Below, piece after piece: positions 58,192-64,000 of a stretch of DNA of 64,000 bases. The stretch lies in assembly GCA_963725215.1 (NCBI GenBank), contig CAVRXQ010000002.1:644087-708086 (forward strand). The letters are read 5' to 3'. The first letter of the stretch is position 1, and each line of letters begins with the position of its first letter. A program made the translations under genes and the position numbers. The notes under the pieces are model-generated. The model was given only the letters and a program-made list of their open reading frames with translations, had not been told where the DNA came from and did no database searches. This DNA is from CAVRXQ01 sp963725215 (GTDB lineage Bacteria; Actinomycetota; Acidimicrobiia; Acidimicrobiales; Bog-793).

Positions 58192-59373
58192 ATGAGCACG
58201 ACACAATGGGCCGGCAACTGGCTGACCCGAGCCGTCGCGTCCGAAGCCCCTGCCCGCTCGGTTGACCCGTCGTTGACCCTCGGCGTGCTATTCGTCGCCG
58301 CCGCGATCGTCTCGAGTCTGCTCGTCTCGTCCCCTGGGATCGGGACGGCGGATGCGACGGTGATGCTCGCCTGCGCCGCTGCCGCGCTGTTGGGCGGCGC
58401 GGCGCTCGTGCGATTCCGCCCGCCGATTGCGCAGCCGCTCGTCGCCGCGTCACTCGTCCTCGGAACGACCTGGATGGGCGCTGACGCGTTCTCGTTGTCG
58501 TCCGGAGGACTCCTGTTGTGCGTGTGGTTCGCCCCCGCGGCGTTCGCACTCGTCGAGCTGGCGCCGGCGATAGTCGTCGCCGCCTACGCGGTCGCGGTGC
58601 CGGGGATCATCCTCGCCGCGACGGGTGAGCTCAGCGCCAAGAGCGGGTCGAGCGCCGCGGCGAAGCAATGGGTCATCGTCGCCGCGATCATCATCGCCGC
58701 ATCAGCGGCGGTGTGGGCGTTGAGTCGCCGGACCGCCGAGCGCGAGCGCGCCCTCGCCGCCATCACGTCCAAGCTAGCGGTCGGGATCGGCGTGATCGGA
58801 GAAGGGCGCCGCTTCCTCGCCGTGAACCCGGTCTTGCGCGCTCTTCTGGGCGACACAACGGGCGCGATCGTCGGACGACAAGTCGAATCGTTCACGACCG
58901 CGGATCACGCGGCCGAGGTTCGTCGAGCCGTCGACGCACTGTTGGAAAGCTCAGCACCTTCTTCGGCATTCGATCTCGTCGTCGTGCGCCCCGACGGCGA
59001 AATGCTGTACACGCTCGTGTACGCGGCTTCGATCGAGCCTTCGCCGCGCGAACCCAGCTTCGTCATCGCGCTCGTCTATGACCTGTCCGAACGACGACGC
59101 ATCGACGAACAGCGCGCTCGAGCTCGCCGCACTGTTGGTGAGCGCTCAGGAAGAGGAACGACGACGGATCGCGAGCGAAGTGCACGACGATCCTCTTCAG
59201 GCGCTGATCGCGCTCTCCTTGGAGCTGCAAATCCTCGAGCGTCGCACGAAAGAAGAGCTCGTCCTCGAATCGATCGCCGGCTTGAAAGAATCGATCAAAC
59301 AAGCGATCGAACAGGTGCGCGGACTGCTGTTCGAACTCCACCCACCTGCCCTCGAACTCGGAGGACTCAGTGA
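58192..59373 (+). CDS. Histidine kinase sensor part (membrane and PAS), frameshifted at its end
   Basis: The first ~305 residues are the sensor of a histidine kinase: a cytoplasmic start, six to seven hydrophobic segments between about residues 28 and 185, and a PAS domain from AITSKLAVGIGVIGEG to VIALVYDLSERRRIDEQ. The GGAGAG ribosome site precedes ATG 58192. After about 59115 this frame turns to arginine-rich nonsense for 85 residues while the kinase core continues in the next frame. A one-base change would join the two into a single protein of ~520 residues. Confidence 0.7.
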   Translation: MSTTQWAGNWLTRAVASEAPARSVDPSLTLGVLFVAAAIVSSLLVSSPGIGTADATVMLACAAAALLGGAALVRFRPPIAQPLVAASLVLGTTWMGADAFSLSSGGLLLCVWFAPAAFALVELAPAIVVAAYAVAVPGIILAATGELSAKSGSSAAAKQWVIVAAIIIAASAAVWALSRRTAERERALAAITSKLAVGIGVIGEGRRFLAVNPVLRALLGDTTGAIVGRQVESFTTADHAAEVRRAVDALLESSAPSSAFDLVVVRPDGEMLYTLVYAASIEPSPREPSFVIALVYDLSERRRIDEQRARARRTVGERSGRGTTTDRERSARRSSSGADRALLGAANPRASHERRARPRIDRRLERIDQTSDRTGARTAVRTPPTCPRTRRTQ

Positions 59374-59755
59374 GTCGCTGCGCGAACTCATTCGTCGATA
59401 CGAAGCCTCCGGGGGCCCAGAGGTCGCTTTCGAAAACACGATCGCGCGAGAACCGACCCCGGAAGAGGCCGTGGCGCTCTTCCGCATCACCGCGGAGGCA
59501 CTCACCAATGTGCGCAAACACGCCGACGCGACGCGCGTCGCGGTATCCGTCGTCGATTCCCAAGGAGGAATCGCGTTGTCAGTCGCAGACGACGGCGTCG
59601 GGATGGACGGCGACGCGACCGTCGTCGTGCCAGGACATTTGGGCGTTGCGTCGATGCGGGCGCGTGCCGAACGCGCGGGAGGAAGCCTTGAGATCTCCTC
59701 GCGTCCTGGCAAGGGAACGACCGTACGCGTCTGGATCCCGCGCCAGGAGACCTGA
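59078..59755 (+). CDS. Histidine kinase catalytic part (HisKA_3 and HATPase), NarX/DesK-type
   Basis: A 225-residue frame. The phosphorylated His is in RRRIASEVHDDPLQALI, the N box in ITAEALTNVRKHADATR, the D-box in SVADDGVGMDG and the G box in GHLGVASMRARAERAGG; all are intact, so the catalytic half is functional in principle. The first ~13 codons shadow the sensor end; true similarity begins at NSALELAALLVSAQEEE. The ATG at 59078 has no ribosome site and lies inside the sensor gene. It may be made as a separate soluble kinase, or it is the second half of a broken or mis-sequenced gene. Two response regulators lie downstream on the other strand. Confidence 0.75.
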   Translation: MTCPNDDASTNSALELAALLVSAQEEERRRIASEVHDDPLQALIALSLELQILERRTKEELVLESIAGLKESIKQAIEQVRGLLFELHPPALELGGLSESLRELIRRYEASGGPEVAFENTIAREPTPEEAVALFRITAEALTNVRKHADATRVAVSVVDSQGGIALSVADDGVGMDGDATVVVPGHLGVASMRARAERAGGSLEISSRPGKGTTVRVWIPRQET

Positions 59756-59762
59756 GCCGACC

Positions 59763-60158
59763 CTACGACATCCCGGCCGCTTCCGCGAGCGCCGCCGCGC
59801 TGCGAATCGCGCCGAGCAGCTCCTCGACTGGGGCTTCTTTCGAGATATACGCGACTGCCCCGGCGGTGAGCATCGATTCCACAGTTGTCGGCTCGTTGAA
59901 CGCCGAGAGCGCGATGACCTTCGTCGGGAGCTCACGGGCACGGATCTCGAGCGTCGCCACCGGTCCTCCTCCGAGCGGCATCCTCACGTCGAGGATCGCC
60001 ACATCGGGAATTTGATCAATGCAGAGGAGCAATGCCTCTTCGGCGTTGTACGCGGCTCCGACGACTTGGATATCGGGTTGGTCGTTGAGAAGCTTCTTGA
60101 GCGCGTGCACGATCATCGGTTGATCGTCCGCCACGACGACACGGATCGGTTTTTCCGT
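59763..60158 (-). CDS. Single-domain response regulator receiver (start unclear)
   Basis: About 131 residues, a receiver without output domain. The phosphorylated Asp is in DVAILDVRM, Ser/Thr in VIALSAFN and Lys in AYISKEAP. The first strand, IRVVVADDQP, is in frame only upstream of the nearest canonical start, a GTG at 60134 that would remove it. I place the start at an ACG (60158), 4 bases after GGGAGG; an ATA (60161) is one codon earlier. A mutated ATG is likely. It follows the NarL-type regulator by 12 bases on the same strand and is convergent with the kinase. Confidence 0.7.
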   Translation of the reverse strand, partial: TEKPIRVVVADDQPMIVHALKKLLNDQPDIQVVGAAYNAEEALLLCIDQIPDVAILDVRMPLGGGPVATLEIRARELPTKVIALSAFNEPTTVESMLTAGAVAYISKEAPVEELLGAIRSAAALAEAAGMS

Positions 60159-60170
60159 TATACCTCCCGA

Positions 60171-60860
60171 TCAGGCTTGACGCTGCAGCGAAATGATCCC
60201 GTCGCGCGCCGCGACCGCGACCGCTTCGAGCTTCGAGTGGGCACCGAGTTTCCCCAAGATGTTGCGCACGTGGTTGCGGACCGTGTGCTCGGAAAGAAAC
60301 AGCGAAGACGAGATGCCCTCGGTCGACATTCCCTTCGAGAGCATGCCAAGGATTTCGAGCTCCCTCGGTGTGAGATCCCCGTGCTTGCCCTTCGGGGCGC
60401 GCTTCAAGCGATCGACGAGACCGACGAGCACGTCGGTCGGCACGAGCGATTCCCCCCGTGCGGCGGCGCGCACTGCTTGGACAACCTCTTCGCCGCTGCG
60501 GTCCTTCGGCAAGAAGCCGGAGCAGCCTGCTTCGATCGATCGAGCGAGGAGCTCGTCTCCGCCGACGGCCGACAGCATCACGACCCTCGTCGACGGCGAG
60601 CGCCGCAGTACCTCCGAGGTCGCGCTCGCCCCGTCGCCGTCCGGGAGGCGGTAGTCCAATAAGAGCACGTCGGGGTGGGTGCGGTCGACGAGCTCGAGGG
60701 TTTCGGCGACCGTCGCCGCCGTTCCGACGACCTCGATGTCCGAATGCCCACTGAGCAGGGTTTTCAAACCATCGGCGACCATCGCATGGTCGTCAACGAT
60801 CGCAACTCGAACCGCCGGCGCGACAAGCGGCGCTCGCACTTCGGCCTCCTCCAGATGCAT
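60171..60860 (-). CDS. NarL/FixJ family response regulator
   Basis: A 229-residue regulator. The receiver starts VRVAIVDDHAMVADGL; Asp in DVLLLDYRLPDGDG, Thr/Ser in VVMLSAV and Lys in GFLPKDRS are the switch set. The LuxR helix-turn-helix is LTPRELEILGMLSKGMSTEGI to SEHTVRNHVRNILGKLGAHSKLEAV (shown in parts). The frame is open upstream for ~67 residues that look like noise, so ATG 60860 is chosen as it gives a short leader. It is the first gene of a two-regulator operon next to the split kinase, so this is likely its cognate pair. Confidence 0.9.
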   Translation of the reverse strand: MHLEEAEVRAPLVAPAVRVAIVDDHAMVADGLKTLLSGHSDIEVVGTAATVAETLELVDRTHPDVLLLDYRLPDGDGASATSEVLRRSPSTRVVMLSAVGGDELLARSIEAGCSGFLPKDRSGEEVVQAVRAAARGESLVPTDVLVGLVDRLKRAPKGKHGDLTPRELEILGMLSKGMSTEGISSSLFLSEHTVRNHVRNILGKLGAHSKLEAVAVAARDGIISLQRQA

Positions 60861-60948
60861 TACCGCGATGATCGCACGTCGCGGGCGACCAGGGCGGGAC
60901 GTGCCTGTGGAGCACACGCGCGAGTCAGCACCGGGAGACATGGTTGTG

Positions 60949-61515
60949 TCATCGCTCGCCCACCCGGAAGAACTGCTCGCGGTAGAAGCGGAGCTCTTCG
61001 ACGCTCTCGCGAACGTCGTCGAGGGCGCGATGCGCGCCGACCTTGACGGGCCTTTTCCCATACAGGACGGGCGACCAGCGTTTGCACAGTTCCTTCACCG
61101 TCGAGACGTCGATCGACCGGTAATGGAAGTACTCGTCGAGTTCCGGCAGCTGTAGCGCGAGGAATCGTCGGTCGACACCGATCGAGTTGCCGCACAACGG
61201 CGCTCGGCCCTTTTGGGGAATATGTTTGCGGAGGAACTCGAGGGTTTGCGCGGTGGCATCGCTGATCGAGAGCGTCGAAGCCTCCACCTTCGAGAGCAAG
61301 CCCGACTCGGTGTGCATTTTTCTGACGACGTCATCCATCTTTGCCAAATCGTCGGCCGACGCCGCAACGACGAGATCGGGACCTTCTGCGACGATTTCCA
61401 ATTCGTCTGTCGTGACGATCGTTGCGATCTCGACGACGACGTTGACGCGCGGGTCGAGCCCGGTCATCTCGAGGTCCATCCACGCCAGCACGGTGAACCG
61501 AGGGTATCCGCACAC
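60949..61515 (-). CDS. orn: Oligoribonuclease
   Basis: A 188-residue DEDDh exonuclease that degrades 2-5-nt RNA. WMDLEMTGLDP (first Asp-Glu), the block VCLGNSIG-like APLCGNSIGVDRRF, and GAHRALDDVRESVEELRFY (His and Asp of ExoIII) are complete. In many bacteria Orn also clears pGpG from c-di-GMP turnover. GTG 61515 gives the longest form; GTG 61491, directly before LAWMDLEM, fits the short E. coli-like start. It is divergent from dut with about 46 bases between starts. Confidence 0.93.
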   Translation of the reverse strand: MCGYPRFTVLAWMDLEMTGLDPRVNVVVEIATIVTTDELEIVAEGPDLVVAASADDLAKMDDVVRKMHTESGLLSKVEASTLSISDATAQTLEFLRKHIPQKGRAPLCGNSIGVDRRFLALQLPELDEYFHYRSIDVSTVKELCKRWSPVLYGKRPVKVGAHRALDDVRESVEELRFYREQFFRVGER

Positions 61516-61549
61516 GCAAGCGCTGAAGGGGATCGAAGCGACGACGAGA

Positions 61550-61555
61550 TACGTT
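61550..61555 (+). promoter_or_regulatory. -10 box of leaderless dut
   Basis: TACGTT lies 6 bases before the dut ATG at 61562 and there is no Shine-Dalgarno, so the transcript should begin at the start codon. Confidence 0.6.
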
Positions 61556-61561
61556 GCGTCG

Positions 61562-61996
61562 ATGGTCGAAGTTCCATCGGTGCGCCTCGATGGCGCTGAA
61601 CTCCCGGCGTACGCCCATCCCGGCGATGCGGGGGCTGATCTCGTGGCAAACTCAGACGTCGTGCTCGAGCCGGGTGGTGGGCGCGCGCTCGTCCCGACGG
61701 GGATCTCGGTCGCGATTCCGGAAGGCTACGCGGGCCTCGTCCTCGCCCGAAGCGGGCTAGCGATCAATCACGGGGTGGCGTGCCTCAACGCTCCCGGTCT
61801 TATCGACAGCGGGTATCGGGGTGAACTCCGAGTCGTGCTCGTCAACACCGACCCGAAATCGCCGTACGTGATCCACCGAGGCGACCGCATCGCGCAATTA
61901 GTAATCGTGCCAGTCGCCGTCGCCCGCTTCGTTGAATGCTCCGACCTTCCTGCCTCGACCCGAGGAGACGGGGGCTTCGGGCACTCCGGCCGCTGA
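61562..61996 (+). CDS. dut: dUTP diphosphatase (trimeric)
   Basis: A 144-residue trimeric dUTPase. All five motifs are seen: HPGDAGADL, ARSGLAINHG, GLIDSGYRGEL, RGDRIAQLV and the C-terminal P-loop-like arm RGDGGFGHSG. It hydrolyses dUTP to dUMP, keeping uracil out of DNA and feeding dTMP synthesis. The start ATG at 61562 lies right after a TANNNT box. It is divergent from orn and followed by the tRNA gene. Confidence 0.96.
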   Translation: MVEVPSVRLDGAELPAYAHPGDAGADLVANSDVVLEPGGGRALVPTGISVAIPEGYAGLVLARSGLAINHGVACLNAPGLIDSGYRGELRVVLVNTDPKSPYVIHRGDRIAQLVIVPVAVARFVECSDLPASTRGDGGFGHSGR

Positions 61997-62055
61997 ACCG
62001 GGAACGACAAGTCGACTCAGAACGCGCCGGAGCGCCTGGGTAACATGGCAATCAC

Positions 62056-62131
62056 GCGGACGTGGCTCAGTTGGTAGAGCATCACCTTGCCAAGGTGAGG
62101 GTCGCGGGTTCGAGTCCCGTCGTCCGCTCCA
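62056..62131 (+). tRNA. tRNA-Gly(GCC)
   Basis: The cloverleaf is complete: acceptor GCGGACG (62056-62062) with CGTCCGC (62121-62127), D arm GCTC/GAGC, anticodon stem TCACC/GGTGA with loop TTGCCAA and anticodon GCC (62089-62091), T arm GCGGG-TTCGAGT-CCCGT, and an encoded CCA (62129-62131) after the discriminator T. It lies 59 bases after dut. The IS3 element begins just after it. Confidence 0.95.
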
Positions 62132-62162
62132 TGTGCCCTGGACCCCATCGAGTGGACCACGG

Positions 62163-62456
62163 TTATGACAACGTGGTCTGGGTTTGGGTTGGTGAGTGTA
62201 GGTCTTCGAATTCGTTCGGGGTCAGGTACTCGAGCGAGCTATGTCGTCGCGCCGGGTTGTAGAAGTTCTCGATGTAGTCGGCAATGGCTTTGCTCAACTC
62301 GGCGATCGTCGTCCACTTTTGCCGGTTGAGGAGTTCGATCTGCATCGATCCCCAGAACGACTCCATCGGGGCGTTGTCGTAACAGTCTCCAGTCGTCCCC
62401 ATCGAGCCGACGAGTTCAGCGCGCCGGACGTTTTCGGTGAAGGCCCAGGAAGTGAA
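62163..62456 (-). pseudogene. IS3-family transposase, C-terminal fragment
   Basis: The fragment reads FTSWAFTENVRRAELVGSMG, then DNAPMESFWG and YNPARRHSSLEYLTPNEFE, the end of the IS3-family OrfB DDE transposase with the catalytic glutamate in APMESFWG. It is separated from its upstream half (63912-64000) by the IS30 element. Removing the IS30 and one CTG copy restores the reading H-G-T-Q-F-T-S-W across the junction. The IS3 end probably lies in 62132-62162, next to the tRNA gene. Confidence 0.88.
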
Positions 62457-62465
62457 CTGACCAGG

Positions 62466-62487
62466 TTCAATCAATCGTCGCAACACC
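62466..62487 (+). repeat. Left terminal inverted repeat of the IS30 element
   Basis: The conserved part is TTCAA-N4-TCGTCGCAACACC; the outer bases up to 62460 are less conserved. The transposase stop codon lies within it. Confidence 0.75.
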
Positions 62488-63864
62488 AGCTTGTTGAAGC
62501 GAGAGTAGATGTTCGTCGAGTGCTTCTGCTGGTGTCTTCCAGCCGAGGGTCTTGCGCGGCCTGGAATTCAACACGTTGGCAACGGCTTCGATCTCTTCGG
62601 CAGACCATCGCGACAGGTCAGTGCCCTTCGGGAAATACTGGCGAAGAAGTCCGTTCGTGTTCTCGTTTGTCCCGCGTTGCCAGGGGCTGTGCGGATCGGC
62701 GAAGTACACGGGGATGCCGGTCTCGATCTTGAACTGGGCGTGAGCAGACAGCTCCTTGCCGCGGTCCCACGTCAATGAACGGCGCAGTTGTTCCGGCAGC
62801 GTGGCGATCGTTGACGCGAGTGCGTTCTTCATCGTGATCGCGCTGTAGCCGGCGAGTGCGGGGCCGTTTTTGGTGCGTGGGATAACGCCATAGCCCTCCT
62901 CGCGCGGCAGGTGGACGAGCATCGTGAACCTCGTGGTGCGCTCGACGAGCGTGCCGATCGCGGAACGCTCGAGGCCGATGAGCAGGTCGCCTTCCCAGTG
63001 GCCAGGAACCGCGCGGTCTTCGGCCTCGGCCGGGCGCTCGCTGATCATCACCTCGGGCGTGACGTGGGCCCAGGCTTGGCGCTTTGCCCGGGCCCTGGGG
63101 ACGCGCAGCGCGCGGCCGGTGCGCAGACAAGCGACGAGCTCGCGCCGGAGCGCGCCGCGGCTTTCGACGTAGAGAGCTTGGTAGATCGCTTCGTGGCTGA
63201 CCCGCATGGATGCATCATCGGGGAAATCGACCTTGAGCCGCTTCGCGATCTGCTCGGGGCTCCATCCCGTCACCCAACATCGGTCCCCACGGTGCGGCTT
63301 GTTGCGCCCCTTCCACTGCGGACCGGACGGACCGACGACGCGGCCATCTGAGGTCTGGACCACGCCCGACAACCGATCCTGCACGTAGATGCGCAGCTGC
63401 TCGTTCGTGACCAGCTTGGCGACCTTCGGCCGCCTGGCCCGCCGTTCGGCATGCCACTGCGCGGTCGACGCCTTGTAGTCGAGCCGGTAGGTCCGTGTCG
63501 ATGCGTTGCGGCGGACCTCGCGCGAGATCGTCGACGCGTTCCGCCCGAGCCGTCGGGCGATCTCGCGAACGCCAACCTCTTGCGCGCGCCAGATCGCGAT
63601 GTCCTCACGTTCTGAGAACGACAGATAGCGGCCCGAGACCGAAGGAGCGAGAGCAGGGTTCACGCCCCCAGCGTGACGGAACCACCGGAACGCGACCGGC
63701 GCGGACACGCCCGCCTCTTCCGCCGCGTCCTCGGTCTGCACGCCACGAGCGACTGCCGCCCAGAACCTGACCCGATCCTCGCGCCAGGCCACTGTCGGTC
63801 GTCCAGGCGACGGAATCTGCCCTCGATAGAGCTGAACGGTTCGCTGCCGTTCCCGAACGCCCAT
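62467..63864 (-). CDS. IS30-family transposase
   Basis: A 465-residue DDE transposase. The N-terminal helix-turn-helix YLSFSEREDIAIWRAQEVGVREIARRLGRN (in parts) recognises the ends, followed by STISREVRRNAS. The catalytic core has the first Asp in VPGHWEGDLLIG, the second in LTWDRGKELSAH and the glutamate in RGTNENTNGLLRQYFPKGTD (shown as TNENTNGLLRQYFP), all present. TLGWKTPAEAL is the usual end. The ATG at 63864 is preceded by TGGAGG. The gene is intact and nearly fills the element. Confidence 0.95.
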   Translation of the reverse strand: MGVRERQRTVQLYRGQIPSPGRPTVAWREDRVRFWAAVARGVQTEDAAEEAGVSAPVAFRWFRHAGGVNPALAPSVSGRYLSFSEREDIAIWRAQEVGVREIARRLGRNASTISREVRRNASTRTYRLDYKASTAQWHAERRARRPKVAKLVTNEQLRIYVQDRLSGVVQTSDGRVVGPSGPQWKGRNKPHRGDRCWVTGWSPEQIAKRLKVDFPDDASMRVSHEAIYQALYVESRGALRRELVACLRTGRALRVPRARAKRQAWAHVTPEVMISERPAEAEDRAVPGHWEGDLLIGLERSAIGTLVERTTRFTMLVHLPREEGYGVIPRTKNGPALAGYSAITMKNALASTIATLPEQLRRSLTWDRGKELSAHAQFKIETGIPVYFADPHSPWQRGTNENTNGLLRQYFPKGTDLSRWSAEEIEAVANVLNSRPRKTLGWKTPAEALDEHLLSLQQAGVATID

Positions 63865-63883
63865 GCAAAACCTCCATCATCGA

Positions 63884-63905
63884 GGTGTTGCGACGACCAG
63901 TTGAA
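63884..63905 (-). repeat. Right terminal inverted repeat of the IS30 element
   Basis: Reads on the minus strand TTCAA-N4-TCGTCGCAACACC, matching the left repeat at 18 of 22 positions. It lies just upstream of the transposase start and continues outward to 63911. Confidence 0.75.
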
Positions 63906-63911
63906 TTCGCC

Positions 63912-64000
63912 CTGGGTGCCGTGGTCCGAGTGGATGATCGTCTTTGCAGTCGTCGACCTCGACGATGAGGCCTTGGTCAGTGCCGCATTGACGAGATCGG
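63912..64000 (-). pseudogene. IS3-family transposase, upstream fragment (runs off the window)
   Basis: The minus strand reads DLVNAALTKAS, then KTIIHSDHGTQ, the core of IS3-family OrfB with the second catalytic aspartate in IHSDHGTQ. The IS30 insertion follows directly after the CAG (Gln) codon that is duplicated. The rest of the element lies beyond the window. Confidence 0.82.

Larger units (their letters stand above)
62460..63911. mobile_element. IS30-family insertion sequence, complete
   Basis: About 1,452 bp, bounded by imperfect terminal inverted repeats that share TTCAA and TCGTCGCAACACC. It carries one transposase gene. A 3-bp target duplication CTG flanks it at 62457-62459 and 63912-63914, within the range known for IS30 elements. 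The element is inserted in the IS3 transposase gene and is itself intact, so it may still move. Confidence 0.88.

Noticed and set aside
1..64000. CRISPR array, phage genes, toxin-antitoxin pair or restriction system
   Set aside because: No regularly spaced repeats, phage structural genes, or recognisable defence genes were seen; accessory DNA is limited to the two insertion sequences.

Overview
The window is high-GC DNA from an actinobacterium-like Gram-positive. The signs are a CGAAC-N4-GTTCG SOS operator, an ImuA'/ImuB/DnaE2 mutasome, an Rpf-like resuscitation factor, MurT and GatD domains, a DevR/DosR-like regulator, a CHAD protein, and many GTG or TTG starts. Several genes have a TANNNT -10 box only 6-7 bases before the start codon, which suggests frequent leaderless transcription as in mycobacteria. 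The exact lineage cannot be read from this window; a deep-branching class such as Acidimicrobiia is a guess. Most of the sequence is ordinary chromosome. The only clear mobile DNA is at the right end.

1-13.6 kb: the tail of a cyclopropane-fatty-acid synthase, an adenosine-specific kinase divergent from a phosphoribosyltransferase, an unknown cytoplasmic protein, then a DNA-damage block on the minus strand. That block is a small membrane protein, an SRAP (HMCES-like) protein, imuA', imuB, an amidase and dnaE2. imuA' and dnaE2 each have an SOS box placed at exactly the same distance from the start of the protein. A lipoprotein, an aldose epimerase and surE follow.

13.6-25.5 kb: an Rpf-like secreted protein with a long leader, a DUF5522 protein with a Dph6-like ATPase and a convergent BtuF-like protein, a MarR regulator with an array of operators, guaB, the pyridoxal-phosphate synthase genes pdxS-pdxT, a TetR-controlled MFS exporter, a peroxiredoxin and an FTR1/EfeU iron permease. 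25.5-29 kb: a cobalamin riboswitch leads a btuF-btuC-btuD operon whose last gene overlaps a ParB-like gene. 29-39.5 kb: a catabolic island made of a 2-dehydropantoate-reductase-like enzyme, an oxalate-CoA-ligase-like enzyme, a GntR regulator, a FAH-family enzyme, a complete branched-chain-type ABC importer and an RraA-like aldolase/decarboxylase. It looks like uptake and breakdown of one organic acid.

39.6-50 kb: PEP synthase and pyruvate kinase side by side, TldD/TldE, a rhodanese, and a single gene that fuses MurT and GatD, which are normally two proteins of the lipid II amidation complex. 50-62 kb: a channel-like membrane protein, a CHAD protein, a DevR-like regulator, a SulP transporter, msrA, a GNAT/acyl-CoA synthetase fusion, a frameshifted histidine kinase facing two response regulators, orn and dut. 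62-64 kb: tRNA-Gly(GCC), followed by an IS3-family element cut in two by an IS30-family element with a 3-bp target duplication.

Three genes (dnaE2, the LivG-type ATPase and a receiver protein) lack ATG, GTG or TTG where the family N-terminus should begin, and the kinase has a one-base frame change. Base errors in the assembly, real decay, or non-canonical starts would each explain this.
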